A stretch of DNA of 64,000 nucleotides from Chitinivorax sp. PXF-14 (GTDB taxonomy: Bacteria > Pseudomonadota > Gammaproteobacteria > Burkholderiales > SCOH01), in contig NZ_JBFNXJ010000013.1 in NCBI RefSeq assembly GCF_040812015.1, positions 100,030 to 164,029 of the forward strand. Reading direction: 5' to 3'. The notes under the pieces were generated by a model. That model saw only the letters and a program-made list of their open reading frames with translations, was not told where the DNA came from and ran no database searches. Made by a program: the position numbers and the translations under genes. Below are positions 1 through 8,443 of this stretch, one piece after another; within the stretch, counting starts at the first letter, position 1, and the number at the start of each line of letters is the position of its first letter.

Positions 1-492
1 TTCAACACCTCGGGCGGGCTCGGCACCCTGTGCGAAACGCTCGATGGCCGCATCAATGAGCTCAATTACAAGACGGTGCGCTATCCCGGCCACCAGTACC
101 TGATGGATTTCCTGATCAACGGCCTGAAGATGGGCTCACAAATCGAGCGCCGCAAGCAGCTCAAGGAGATCATGGAAAACGCCCTGCCGGTGACGCGCCA
201 GGACGTGGTGCTGGTCTACTGCGCGGCGGCGGGCTGGAAGGACGGCTTCTACATGCAGGAAACCGATGCCCGCAAGATCTACCATCAGGACATTTACGGC
301 GAGCACTGGAGCTCGATCCAGCTCACCACCTCGGCCGGCGCCACCGCCGTCATCGACCTGCACCGCACCGGGCAGCTGCCGAACCGGGGCTTCGTGCGCC
401 AGGAGCAGGTCGACCTCGGCAAATTCCTGAACAACCGCTTCGGCCGCTACTACGACACCGATTCGGAACATGCGGAAAAGGTGAAGGTATGA
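1..492 (+). CDS. Saccharopine dehydrogenase-like protein, C-terminal part (5' end outside window)
   Basis: The frame is open from the first base to a TGA at 490-492, giving 163 residues of an incomplete protein. It begins with FNTSGGLGTL followed by an NYKTVRYPGH stretch, which resembles the C-terminal domain of the LYS9/saccharopine-dehydrogenase and lysine 6-dehydrogenase family. The next gene starts inside this one's stop codon (ATGA overlap) and is an aminoadipate-semialdehyde-type dehydrogenase. The pair therefore probably forms a lysine degradation route from a saccharopine or lysine-derived semialdehyde to 2-aminoadipate. The N-terminal NAD-binding half lies outside the window, so the exact substrate cannot be judged. 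Confidence 0.75.
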   Translation, partial: FNTSGGLGTLCETLDGRINELNYKTVRYPGHQYLMDFLINGLKMGSQIERRKQLKEIMENALPVTRQDVVLVYCAAAGWKDGFYMQETDARKIYHQDIYGEHWSSIQLTTSAGATAVIDLHRTGQLPNRGFVRQEQVDLGKFLNNRFGRYYDTDSEHAEKVKV

Positions 493-2042
493 AGCTCGAC
501 AACCAGCTCATCGATGCGCTCAGACTGGGGCGCTATCGCAACGGCGACACCTGGGCATCGGCCATCGTCAATGGCGAAGCCTGCTTCGCGCACGGCGATG
601 CCCATGTGCAACGCTCTCCGATCGACCACGCCAGCCTGGGGCAGCTCGTGCCAAGCGATGCCGTACTGACGGCGCAAGCCCTGGCGCAGGCCCAGGCGGC
701 CTTTCTGCAATGGCGCAGCATACCGGCGCCCAGGCGGGGCGAGCTGGTGCGCCAGATCGGTGAGGCCGTGCGTGCGCGCAAGCAGGAGCTCGCCCGCGTG
801 ATCACGCTGGAAGCCGGCAAGATCACGGCCGAGGCGGAAGGAGAGGTGCAGGAGTGGATCGATATCTGTGATTTTGCGGTTGGCCTGTCGCGCCAGTTGC
901 ATGGCCTGACCATTACCTCCGAACGCCCCGAGCATCGCATGATGGAGCAGTGGCATCCGCTCGGTGTCGTCGGGGTGATCACCGCGTTCAACTTCCCGCA
1001 GGCGGTATGGGCATGGAACGCGATGCTCGCGCTCATCTGCGGCAATGCCGTGGTGTGGAAACCATCCGAGAAGGCGCCGTTGTGCGCACTCGCGGTGCAG
1101 TCGGTCGTCGATGACGTGATCGCCAGCTTCGACGGCGCGCCGCGCGGGCTCTCGCAGATCGTGCAAGGTCTGACGGAGACCGGCAGGCAAATCACAGAAT
1201 CGCCGCTTGTCCCGCTCGTCTCGGCTACCGGCTCGGTGCGCATGGGCAAGGCTGTCGCCGCCACGGTGGGCGGCCGCCTCGGCCGCTCGCTGCTGGAGCT
1301 GGGCGGCAACAACGCGATGATCGTCACCGATAGCGCGCGCCTAGACTTGGCCCTGCGCGCCATCGTCTTCGCCGCTGCGGGCACCGCAGGCCAGCGCTGC
1401 ACCAGCTTGCGCCGCCTGATCGTGCACGAATCGGTGATCGAACAGTTGCTGCCGCGCCTGATCAAGGCATATGAAACCCTACCGATAGGCGACCCGCGCG
1501 AAGCCGGCGTGCTGATCGGCCCACTGATCGACGAGGCTTCGTTCGCCGCCCAGCAGCAGGCACTCAGGGATGCCGTGGAGCAAGGCGCGGAGATCGTCTA
1601 CGGCGGCGAGCGTGTGACTCGAGGCGTGCCGGGCGACGGTTTCTATGTGCGGCCAGCGCTGGTGCGCGTCAGCGGCAACCTGCCCGTAGTCTGTCACGAA
1701 ACCTTCGCGCCCATCCTCTACGTGATGAGCTATGACACGCTGGACCAGGCCATCGCGCTGCAGAATGGCGTGCCGCAAGGCCTAAGCTCAGCGATCTTCA
1801 CCGACCGCATGCAGGAGGCCGAGCGCTTCCTGTCGGCAGCCGGCTCCGACTGCGGCATCGCCAATGTCAATATCGGCACCTCCGGCGCCGAGATCGGCGG
1901 CGCCTTTGGTGGCGAAAAAGAAACGGGCGGCGGCCGCGAATCGGGCTCGGACGCCTGGAAGAACTATATGCGACGCGCCACCAATACCATCAACTACGGC
2001 AACGCCCTGCCACTGGCACAGGGCATCAAGTTCGACGTTTGA
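489..2042 (+). CDS. amaB: Aldehyde dehydrogenase, ALDH7 (alpha-aminoadipic semialdehyde) type
   Basis: A 517-residue NAD-dependent aldehyde dehydrogenase of normal length. The cofactor region has ITAFNFPQAVWAWN near residue 165 and NAVVWKPSEKAP after it. The catalytic Glu is E270 in LELGGNN and the nucleophile is C304 in GTAGQRCTS. The GGNNA and GQRCTS forms are typical of the ALDH7/antiquitin branch, which oxidises 2-aminoadipate 6-semialdehyde to 2-aminoadipate. It is translationally coupled to the upstream saccharopine-dehydrogenase-like gene through an ATGA overlap, which supports a role in lysine breakdown. A terminator hairpin follows at 2071. The symbol rests on family resemblance and context. 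Confidence 0.82.
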   Translation: MKLDNQLIDALRLGRYRNGDTWASAIVNGEACFAHGDAHVQRSPIDHASLGQLVPSDAVLTAQALAQAQAAFLQWRSIPAPRRGELVRQIGEAVRARKQELARVITLEAGKITAEAEGEVQEWIDICDFAVGLSRQLHGLTITSERPEHRMMEQWHPLGVVGVITAFNFPQAVWAWNAMLALICGNAVVWKPSEKAPLCALAVQSVVDDVIASFDGAPRGLSQIVQGLTETGRQITESPLVPLVSATGSVRMGKAVAATVGGRLGRSLLELGGNNAMIVTDSARLDLALRAIVFAAAGTAGQRCTSLRRLIVHESVIEQLLPRLIKAYETLPIGDPREAGVLIGPLIDEASFAAQQQALRDAVEQGAEIVYGGERVTRGVPGDGFYVRPALVRVSGNLPVVCHETFAPILYVMSYDTLDQAIALQNGVPQGLSSAIFTDRMQEAERFLSAAGSDCGIANVNIGTSGAEIGGAFGGEKETGGGRESGSDAWKNYMRRATNTINYGNALPLAQGIKFDV

Positions 2043-2070
2043 AACGGTTTACCCTGACGCTCCGAGTTTT

Positions 2071-2093
2071 GGCCGCCTTGTGCGGCCTTTTTT
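2071..2093 (+). terminator. Rho-independent terminator after amaB
   Basis: A stem GGCCGC/GCGGCC with a five-base loop is followed directly by six T residues, 29 bases after the amaB stop codon. Confidence 0.8.
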
Positions 2094-2234
2094 CTGTCCG
2101 CCAGTGACATCATGGGCTGCCCGCCAAGGCCCGCCGCCATGCCATATCCAGCCGGCCGGATTCCATGGTGTTGAAACAAGCACGCGCACCGCTCCCGTTG
2201 CAGGTGCTGCCGCTCGAGCCGCCCCAAACAACAA

Positions 2235-2252
2235 GGCCCGCTCGTGCGGGCC
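2235..2252 (-). terminator. Likely terminator after rdgC
   Basis: A seven-base-pair GC stem (GGCCCGC/GCGGGCC) has a four-base loop. Read on the minus strand, it is followed by a T-rich TTGTTGTTT stretch. It lies 24 bases beyond the rdgC stop codon. Confidence 0.6.
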
Positions 2253-2275
2253 CTGTGCTCAGTCTGACCAGTCGA

Positions 2276-3187
2276 TCAGGCCGTTGCCGCCTCGCCGCCG
2301 AGCACATCCAGCAGATCGGGCAGGAATTTCGCCACTTCACCCGACATGATCGTGAAGTTGGCGTCGAATTGCTCTTCCGCCGTATCGGCGCCGCTGTCCT
2401 TGGCCTGCTCCTGCAGCATGTCGAGAAAGGCCAGCTTCTTGACCTGCAGGTCCTCGGTCAGCACGAAGGACAGGCAGTCGTCCCAGGTCAGCGCCAGCTT
2501 GGTGACAAGCTTGCCGGCATCGAGGTGATTGCGTACCTCGGCGGCATTCAAATCCTGGCGGCTGCAGCGCACCACCGCGCCCTCGTCGCCCGGCGTCTTG
2601 AGTTCGCAGTCGTCGTCGATGGTAAAGCCTGACGGCGGCTCGGCCGTTTGCAGCCAGCCGGTCATCACCATGGTCGGGTTGCCCTCGGTGCGCACGGGGC
2701 TCGCACGCAGCGTGTCGATGGATTTGCGCAGCCATTCGACCACTTCCTCGGCCTTTTTCGGCGATGCCGCGTCGACCACGATCCAGCGGTTGGCGGGGTC
2801 GATATAAGCCCAGGTGCTGCGAATACGGCTGAAGGCGCGCGGCAGCAGCTCTTCCGTCACGCGCTCGGTCAGGTCGCGCCGCTCCTTCTTGCCAACCTTG
2901 CGGTCCTGCTGCTCCTCAATCTCGGCGACACGGGTATTGACCACCTCCTTGACCACCGAGCCGGGCAGGATCTTCTCTTCCGCCGCCAGATTGATCAGGA
3001 AGCAGCCCGCGATCGGGTAGACCAGGCTGTCGGACTGCTGCGAGCGCGGCGTACGAAAGCCGATGCTGCTCATTTCCATCTTGCCGCAAGGCTGGAACTG
3101 CGATTTGCGCAGGGCCTCGTCGACCTGGGCCGGGTCGAGCTCAAATGCGGCCTGGAGGCGGAAAAGCTGAAGATTCTTGAACCACAT
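2276..3187 (-). CDS. rdgC: Recombination-associated protein RdgC
   Basis: A 303-residue protein of the usual RdgC length. It starts MWFKNLQLFRL and carries the conserved blocks GFRTPRSQQSD and VVNTRVAEIEEQQDRKVGKKE, with a YIDPANRWIVVDA-type segment in the middle. RdgC is a ring-shaped DNA-binding protein on the nucleoid that limits RecA activity. In Neisseria it also affects pilin variation. The gene stands alone on the minus strand, ends before its own terminator-like hairpin, and is separated by 83 bases from the NlpC/P60 gene on the same strand. Family assignment is firm from the N-terminal block and whole-length match. Confidence 0.93.
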   Translation of the reverse strand: MWFKNLQLFRLQAAFELDPAQVDEALRKSQFQPCGKMEMSSIGFRTPRSQQSDSLVYPIAGCFLINLAAEEKILPGSVVKEVVNTRVAEIEEQQDRKVGKKERRDLTERVTEELLPRAFSRIRSTWAYIDPANRWIVVDAASPKKAEEVVEWLRKSIDTLRASPVRTEGNPTMVMTGWLQTAEPPSGFTIDDDCELKTPGDEGAVVRCSRQDLNAAEVRNHLDAGKLVTKLALTWDDCLSFVLTEDLQVKKLAFLDMLQEQAKDSGADTAEEQFDANFTIMSGEVAKFLPDLLDVLGGEAATA

Positions 3188-3270
3188 GCTGGATTGTCCG
3201 TTGCTAGCGAAGGCCGCGCATTTTAACGCAGCTGGCCTGCGCTTGCATAAGCTGAATCAGCCGTAACGGC

Positions 3271-3846
3271 TCAATTGAAATAGCGGCGCGCCGCGTCAAA
3301 GCGTTGCGCGAAATAGCTCGAGCGCAGGCTGCTGACCTTGATGCGGCCATTGGTGGCGGGCGCATGGATAAAGCGGTCCTCGCCGATGTAGATGCCCACG
3401 TGGGAATACTGGCGATTCATCGTATTGAAGAAAACCAGGTCACCCGGCTCGAGCTCGTCGCGGGCTATCTCGCGGCCCAGCCTGGCGATCTGCGCGGCAT
3501 TGTGCGGCAGGCGCACCCCCACCGCTTGCTCATAGATGTAGCTGACCATGCCGCTGCAATCAAGACCTCTCTCCGGATTGGCCCCGCCAAAGCGATAGTC
3601 GACATTGAGCAGGCCCAGGGCATACAGCACCACTTCCTGGGCATCCGGGCTCAGCACGGCTCTGGGGGCGTTGCTCGGTGCCGGGGCTGGCCTGACCTTG
3701 GCAACCGTCGCCGCCGACGGCGTGCTGGCCGCCACCGGCTTGCCCGGGGCATTTACGCCGCCGGGCGGGGAATAGGCGCAGCCCACCAGGCCTGTGGCCA
3801 TCAGCATGTAAGAGAGGAGCAACAGCGAGGGCTTGTTTGCACGCAT
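3271..3846 (-). CDS. NlpC/P60 (C40) cell-wall endopeptidase, lipoprotein
   Basis: A 191-residue protein. A basic start and hydrophobic stretch end in a lipobox LVGC with the lipidated Cys at position 23. A proline/alanine-rich linker leads into an NlpC/P60 domain from about residue 68. The catalytic residues are visible: C97 in LDCSGMV, H149 in YSHVGIY, and H161 in FIHAP. Members cut within peptidoglycan stem peptides (gamma-D-Glu-diaminopimelate bonds, as in Spr/MepS). The residue after Cys23 is Ala, not Asp, so outer-membrane sorting is expected. It is a single gene on the minus strand with no obvious operon partner. Confidence 0.88.
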   Translation of the reverse strand: MRANKPSLLLLSYMLMATGLVGCAYSPPGGVNAPGKPVAASTPSAATVAKVRPAPAPSNAPRAVLSPDAQEVVLYALGLLNVDYRFGGANPERGLDCSGMVSYIYEQAVGVRLPHNAAQIARLGREIARDELEPGDLVFFNTMNRQYSHVGIYIGEDRFIHAPATNGRIKVSSLRSSYFAQRFDAARRYFN

Positions 3847-3969
3847 CGGGCACCAACCACAAGTCTTTTAACGTCTGACATGAAGTATAGCTGCTTGCAC
3901 CATGAATATTAATGATTATTTATAGGCTCATATTGCAGGGTACCGCGCATCGCCCGCTATATGCCGCGC

Positions 3970-4007
3970 TTGACGCCTTGTCATTCTTTATTGATAATAA
4001 TTCTCAA
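3970..4007 (+). promoter_or_regulatory. Sigma-70 promoter overlapped by a Fur box, upstream of the DUF2325 gene
   Basis: TTGACG at 3970-3975 and GATAAT at 3993-3998 are separated by 17 bases. The stretch 3991-4007 (TTGATAATAATTCTCAA) is an imperfect palindrome made of GATAAT-like hexamers, as in Fur boxes, and covers the -10 element. Binding there would block RNA polymerase when iron is plentiful. Confidence 0.72.
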
Positions 4008-4027
4008 TTAAACAAAAGGAGCTCGCC

Positions 4028-4387
4028 ATGAATGCCATGCTGATCGGCGCCGACACGCTCGGCAACATCCCCGACACGCTTGCCGAGTACGGCATCCACA
4101 TCTGCCGCCACATCAGCGGCCGTAACGCAGCCCATCAGCGTAAGTTGCCGAGCCTGCCGAAGGAAACGGAGCTGATGATTCTGTTCACCGACTTTCTCGG
4201 CCACAACGTCATGCGCCATTTCCGCGAACTGGCCAACGAGCATCAGGTCAGATTCGTCGCCTGCCGCCGTTCGGTGTGCGCGCTGAAGCAATCTCTCGAC
4301 GGCCTGTCGCAGCAGGAAAAGGCCAGCATCTGCGAGGGCTGCAAGCATGGCAAAGGCAAAGCCGTAGCAAAACGCAAATACGATTAA
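4028..4387 (+). CDS. DUF2325 family protein, probably Fur-regulated
   Basis: A 119-residue soluble protein. The N-terminal MLIGADTLGNIPDTL stretch and the ELMILFTDFLGHNVM segment match the Rossmann-like DUF2325 family. Cys residues sit in FVACRRSVCALK and ICEGCKHG, which could bind metal. The function of the family is not established. The gene has an AAAGGAG ribosome site before the ATG and a promoter overlapped by a Fur-box-like sequence. It is followed by bfd and bfr, so a role in iron or oxidative metabolism is likely. The lysine-rich tail (KHGKGKAVAKRKYD) is low in conserved features. Confidence 0.8.
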   Translation: MNAMLIGADTLGNIPDTLAEYGIHICRHISGRNAAHQRKLPSLPKETELMILFTDFLGHNVMRHFRELANEHQVRFVACRRSVCALKQSLDGLSQQEKASICEGCKHGKGKAVAKRKYD

Positions 4388-4394
4388 TTATCAC

Positions 4395-4424
4395 TTGTCT
4401 TTTTGCATCAAAATAATTGATAAT
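4395..4424 (+). promoter_or_regulatory. Putative promoter with Fur-type hexamers upstream of bfd
   Basis: TTGTCT at 4395-4400 and GATAAT at 4419-4424 are 18 bases apart. Two consecutive NATAAT hexamers (4412-4424) overlap the -10 region, and an ATTATCA half-site lies at 4386-4392. bfd is a classic Fur-repressed gene in other proteobacteria. The Fur assignment is by pattern only. Confidence 0.55.
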
Positions 4425-4466
4425 ACATCTCATCACAGTTATTTCAGACAGTGAAAGCGGAGCATC

Positions 4467-4661
4467 ATGTACGTCTGCATTTGCCACGCCGTGACCGATA
4501 CCCATATCCGTGAAGCCGTGAACCAGGGCTGCTGCTCGATGCGCGACCTGCGCCACGAGCTTGGCGTGGCCACCCAGTGCGGGCGTTGCGCCTGCCATGC
4601 GCGGGACGTCCTCAACGCGGCCCTGCTCGACATCGCCGAGCCCATCCCCAACGCGGCCTGA
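4467..4661 (+). CDS. bfd: Bacterioferritin-associated ferredoxin Bfd
   Basis: A 64-residue [2Fe-2S] protein. The four cluster ligands are visible as C4 and C6 (VCICHAVTD) and C38 and C41 (QCGRCACHA), the BFD-type fold. Bfd carries electrons to bacterioferritin so that stored ferric iron is reduced and released. The bacterioferritin gene begins 75 bases downstream on the same strand. The Fur-like site just upstream fits the known induction of bfd in iron shortage. Confidence 0.93.
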   Translation: MYVCICHAVTDTHIREAVNQGCCSMRDLRHELGVATQCGRCACHARDVLNAALLDIAEPIPNAA

Positions 4662-4736
4662 CTGTCCGCCCTCTACCTTTCCACGCGCCCTGTGCTAAGC
4701 TGAGATTCGTTATCCAGCCAGCATTGGGAGCCCGTC

Positions 4737-5213
4737 GTGAAAGGTGACAAGAAAGTCATTTCCTACCTCAACAAGGCACTGCTCAACGAGCTGACCGCCA
4801 TCAATCAATATTTCCTGCACGCCAAAATGTACAAGAACTGGGGTGTGCACAAGTTGGCCGAACACGAGCATCACGAATCGATCGACGAGATGAAGCACGC
4901 CGACAAGCTGATCGAGCGTATCCTGTTTCTCGAGGGGCTACCCAATTTGCAGGACCTGGGCAAGCTGCTGATCGGCGAGAACGTAGAGGAAGTGCTCAAG
5001 TGCGACCTCAAGCTCGAGATGACGGCGCTCCCGCTGCTGAAGGAAGCCATTGCCTACTGCGAGACGGTGCAGGACTACGTGTCGCGCGAGTTGTTCGAAG
5101 AGATTCTGGAGAGCGAAGAAGAGCATATCGACTGGCTCGAAACCCAGATCGATCTGGTCGCCAAGATGGGTATCCAGAACTACACCCAGCTGAACGCCTC
5201 GTCCGCCAGCTGA
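4737..5213 (+). CDS. bfr: Bacterioferritin
   Basis: A 158-residue heme-containing ferritin that starts at GTG 4737, with GGGAG six bases ahead. All expected ligands can be placed: ferroxidase residues E18, E51, H54, E94, E127 and H130, and the heme-ligating M52 in [12 protein letters not shown]. It assembles as a 24-mer shell that oxidises and stores iron. It follows bfd with no visible terminator between them, and a receiver-like gene starts two bases after its stop codon, so the three are probably one transcript. Confidence 0.95.
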   Translation: MKGDKKVISYLNKALLNELTAINQYFLHAKMYKNWGVHKLAEHEHHESIDEMKHADKLIERILFLEGLPNLQDLGKLLIGENVEEVLKCDLKLEMTALPLLKEAIAYCETVQDYVSRELFEEILESEEEHIDWLETQIDLVAKMGIQNYTQLNASSAS

Positions 5214-5215
5214 TC

Positions 5216-5611
5216 ATGGCGTCCCACTTCGTCAGGCAGCCCGTTCCAAACCGGCGGGCGCTCATCGTCGACGACGACCCGGTCAGCCGAAAGCTGCTGC
5301 GCGCCATGCTGGATCAGCAAGGCTGGGCGGTGAGCGATTTCCCCGCCGCCGGCATTGCGTTGGACAGCATCACCAGCCATGGCGCCGAGCTCATTCTGTT
5401 CGAGATCGGCATGCAGAGCATGACCGGCCTCGAGTTATGCCGGGTGATACGCAGCCAGGGCGGCGCCAGCCAGCCCAAGATCGTCGCCTACACGGCGCAC
5501 GCCCAGCAGGAAGACAAGAAGCTATTCATGAGCAATGGCTTCGACGACATCCTGCTGAAACCGGTCAATTCGAAAACCGTGGCGGCCATGCTGGAGCGAC
5601 TTGGCCAGTAA
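5216..5611 (+). CDS. Receiver-domain-only protein with Asp-to-Glu change at the phosphorylation site
   Basis: A 131-residue protein consisting of one CheY-like receiver fold and no output domain. The acidic pocket is intact (VDDDP at 18-22), and the conserved Thr (VAYTAHA) and Lys (ILLKPV) are present. The phospho-acceptor strand reads ELILFEIGMQSMTG, with Glu63 where the Asp should be and Gln where the usual Pro of the MP motif stands. The protein probably cannot be phosphorylated in the normal way and may sit in a permanently on-like state. The ATG at 5216 lies two bases after the bfr stop codon, which suggests coupling to iron storage. The frame is open further upstream within bfr, but only this start gives the receiver fold. 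Confidence 0.8.
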   Translation: MASHFVRQPVPNRRALIVDDDPVSRKLLRAMLDQQGWAVSDFPAAGIALDSITSHGAELILFEIGMQSMTGLELCRVIRSQGGASQPKIVAYTAHAQQEDKKLFMSNGFDDILLKPVNSKTVAAMLERLGQ

Positions 5612-5627
5612 ACAGGCCCATCGCGGT

Positions 5628-6968
5628 CTACAGGTCGAACTGCCATTGCAGCAGGTAGCCAGGCTCGCCGGCCGCTGCCCGTGCATCATGGCACCATACC
5701 AGGCCGGGTACGGCCAGCAAACCGTCCCCGGCGTAGATCAGGGGCAGCCGCTCACGCAGCCAGGGCGCCACGCTCTGCTCCTGGTAGATCTGTTTCAACG
5801 TCTTGTGATGCGCTGAGCCCGCGGGCTGGATGCGCTCCCCGCCACGGCGCCGAGTGATGTGCAGCGTCTGTTCGAGCCGGGCGCGGGCGATTCCGCCCCG
5901 GGCTTGCCGGACGAACTGGAGCGCCCCGCCCCACGCCGGCAGCGTGATGGCGTCCTGCCCCTGCCAGTCGATCACGACATCCGGCAACGCAAGCGAGACT
6001 GGCCGCACGAAGTGGATGCGTGCCGCATGCCTACGCAACGCGCCCTCCCCCATCTCGACTGCCATCGCCACATCGGGCCGGCTCTCGCGAATCTGCCGCA
6101 GCGCCTCTTCCAGCAAGGCGCCATCGAGCGCAGGAAGGTAATGGCTAAGGAACCAGCGCAGCAGGTTCTTCGCACGGTAGGCCGGCAACGCCAGCAAGGG
6201 CGCGACATCGAGCTGGGCCAAGGCCAGGTCGCCGCAAAAATCGGCCTGGGCCAGATCGTCGGCGATCGCAGACGCCTCGGCAAAATACTGGGCAGACCGC
6301 GCCAGGACAGCTGGCGCGCGCGGATAAGACTCCGCCACAACCGGCAACACCCGGTGACGGATGAAGTTGCGATCGTAGCGCGTATCGAGGTTGCTTTCGT
6401 CCTCTACCCACACCAACTGGCGCTCGGCGACATACTCGACCAGTTGTGCCCGCGAGACAGCAAGCCAGGGCCGTAATACATGCTGCCCGGATGGCAGGAC
6501 ACGGCTTGCCGGCATCCCCGCCACGCCTCGCACGCCGCCACCGCGCAACAGCTGCTGCAGCACGGTTTCCGCCTGATCGTCCGCGTGCTGGGCCAGCACC
6601 ACGGCACTGACCCTGGCCTGGGCATAGCAGGCATAGCGTGCCTGGCGGGCTACCGCCTCAAGGCTTTCTCCGCCCCGGCGCTGCAACTGCACGGAATGGG
6701 TGGACAGCGGAATGCCCAGCCCCCGGCACAGCTCGGCGCAGAATTGCGCCCAGTTGGCCGCGTTCGGGCTCAGGTTGTGATTGACGTGGACAGCCGAGAG
6801 CGCAATGCCGAACGATGGCGCTACCTGGCTTGCGACGGACAGCAGCGCGACAGAATCCAGCCCGCCGCTCAAGGCGATGGCAACGGGCTGGCCGGCAAAC
6901 GGTTGGAGCGAAGAGATGAGCGCGCGCTTCAGGCGCGACTCAAGCGGCGATTTCCTTGAACTTGCCAT
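5628..6968 (-). CDS. tilS: tRNA(Ile)-lysidine synthase
   Basis: A 446-residue ATP-pyrophosphatase. The PP-loop SGGLDS lies at residues 34-39, [10 protein letters not shown] follows in the catalytic domain, and the C-terminal TilS substrate-binding region includes [10 protein letters not shown] and the KTLKQIYQE block. The enzyme converts C34 of the CAU-anticodon tRNA-Ile to lysidine so that AUA is read as Ile, which is essential. The start codon at 6968 lies 29 bases inside the end of accA, and accA-tilS is a common arrangement in Neisseriales and other betaproteobacteria. It converges with the receiver gene, with only 16 bases between the two stop codons. Confidence 0.93.
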   Translation of the reverse strand: MASSRKSPLESRLKRALISSLQPFAGQPVAIALSGGLDSVALLSVASQVAPSFGIALSAVHVNHNLSPNAANWAQFCAELCRGLGIPLSTHSVQLQRRGGESLEAVARQARYACYAQARVSAVVLAQHADDQAETVLQQLLRGGGVRGVAGMPASRVLPSGQHVLRPWLAVSRAQLVEYVAERQLVWVEDESNLDTRYDRNFIRHRVLPVVAESYPRAPAVLARSAQYFAEASAIADDLAQADFCGDLALAQLDVAPLLALPAYRAKNLLRWFLSHYLPALDGALLEEALRQIRESRPDVAMAVEMGEGALRRHAARIHFVRPVSLALPDVVIDWQGQDAITLPAWGGALQFVRQARGGIARARLEQTLHITRRRGGERIQPAGSAHHKTLKQIYQEQSVAPWLRERLPLIYAGDGLLAVPGLVWCHDARAAAGEPGYLLQWQFDL

Positions 6969-7911
6969 AGCCCATCAAACGCTCGTAACGGGCGGTGATG
7001 ATCTCATCGAGCGACTTGCTCTGCAGCGAGCGCAGCCCATCCTGCAACGACTTCTTGAGCGCCAGCATCATGGCAGCATGGTCACGATGCGCCCCGCCGC
7101 AGGGCTCGCTAATCACCTTGTCCACGAGGCCCAGCGTCTTCAGGCGGTTGGCGGTGATACCCAGCAGCTCGGCGGCTTCCGAGGCTTTCTCAGCGCTCTT
7201 CCACAGGATGGAGGCGCAGCCCTCGGGCGTAATCACCGAGTAGGTCGAATATTGCAGCATCTGCACGATATCGCCGATGGCGATCGCCAGCGCGCCGCCG
7301 GAACCACCCTCGCCGATCACCGTAACGATGATCGGCACGCGCAGCTTGGACATCTCGAACAGATTGCGGCCAATCGCCTCTGACTGGCCCCGCTCTTCCG
7401 CGCCAATGCCGGGGTAAGCACCCGGGGTATCGACGAAGGTAAAGATCGGCATGCCGAACTTTTCCGCCAGCTTCATCAGCCGCAAGGCCTTGCGGTAGCC
7501 TTCTGGCCGTGGCATGCCGAAATTACGGTAGATCTTTTCCTTGGTGTCGCGGCCTTTCTGATGTCCCATCACCACAACGGACTGGCCATTGAAGCGGGCA
7601 ATGCCGCAGACGATTGCCGGATCGTCGGCAAACGCCCGATCGCCATGCAATTCATCGAAATCGGTAAACAGCCCTTTGACATAGTCGAGCGTATAAGGGC
7701 GCTGAGAATGACGCGCAACCTGGGAAATCTGCCAAGGCGTCAGCTTGCCGTAGATGGACTTGGTCAGCTCCTGGTTCTTGCTCTGCAAGCGGCCGATCTC
7801 TTCCGAGATATCGACGGCCGAATCATCCTGCACATAACGCAGTTCTTCGATTTTGGCTTCGAGATCCGCAATGGGTGACTCGAAATCGAGAAAAGTGGTT
7901 TTGATCGACAT
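6940..7911 (-). CDS. accA: Acetyl-CoA carboxylase carboxyltransferase subunit alpha
   Basis: A 323-residue protein of standard length. It begins [18 protein letters not shown] and contains the family blocks [46 protein letters not shown] and [11 protein letters not shown]. With AccD it transfers the carboxyl group from biotin to acetyl-CoA, the first step of fatty acid synthesis in the cytoplasm. The 3' end overlaps tilS. A 71-base gap separates it from fliW upstream. Confidence 0.96.
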   Translation of the reverse strand: MSIKTTFLDFESPIADLEAKIEELRYVQDDSAVDISEEIGRLQSKNQELTKSIYGKLTPWQISQVARHSQRPYTLDYVKGLFTDFDELHGDRAFADDPAIVCGIARFNGQSVVVMGHQKGRDTKEKIYRNFGMPRPEGYRKALRLMKLAEKFGMPIFTFVDTPGAYPGIGAEERGQSEAIGRNLFEMSKLRVPIIVTVIGEGGSGGALAIAIGDIVQMLQYSTYSVITPEGCASILWKSAEKASEAAELLGITANRLKTLGLVDKVISEPCGGAHRDHAAMMLALKKSLQDGLRSLQSKSLDEIITARYERLMGYGKFKEIAA

Positions 7912-7982
7912 GGCTATACCGTGTTAAACGGGGCGCCCATGATACCGCAGCGGCGGCCTCGCCCCAATTGCTAAAAACGCTG

Positions 7983-8393
7983 CTACAGATTGCTGAAAAC
8001 GATGCTGGCACGCACATCGGGCTTCTGCATGCCGATGCGGGTGCTGGTGTTGATCAGGATCGGCGCGTATGGCTTGGGGGCGATCGCATCGCCCTCCCTC
8101 GCCACCATCAGCAACACCGACACGGTGCTGGGGTCGCTGACGCCCAGCGTAGCCGACTCTTCATCGCTCAGCGCAATTTCATAGTTCAGGCCGAGCACCG
8201 CCGGGTCGACCAGGCTGAACGTGACATCGGGCTCGTCCAGCGACTGCAGCCACAGGATGACGGGCTGCTCCTTGTCCTCGTGAAACAGCTTGTAACGCTG
8301 CGATTGTTCGAAGCCCGGAATCGGTATCGGGAACGATACGATTGACTGCGGATCGATATCGATCACGCCCAACTGGGTGGATTGAACTTGCAT
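7983..8393 (-). CDS. fliW: Flagellar assembly factor FliW
   Basis: A 136-residue FliW-family protein: GVIDIDPQSIVSFPIPIPGFEQ, then FHEDKEQPVILWLQSLDEPDVTF-type blocks and a C-terminal APILINTSTRIGMQ strand. FliW binds newly made flagellin. In several bacteria it also antagonises the RNA-binding regulator CsrA. No csrA or flagellin gene lies nearby, and the rest of the flagellar genes here are 18 kb away. A strong GGGAG ribosome site precedes the ATG by five bases. Its neighbours (accA and an MscS channel) give no functional hint. Confidence 0.85.
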   Translation of the reverse strand: MQVQSTQLGVIDIDPQSIVSFPIPIPGFEQSQRYKLFHEDKEQPVILWLQSLDEPDVTFSLVDPAVLGLNYEIALSDEESATLGVSDPSTVSVLLMVAREGDAIAPKPYAPILINTSTRIGMQKPDVRASIVFSNL

Positions 8394-8443
8394 CTTGTCT
8401 CCCTTCCATCGCTCATCGCGATTATGTCGACCTTTGTCTCAAT

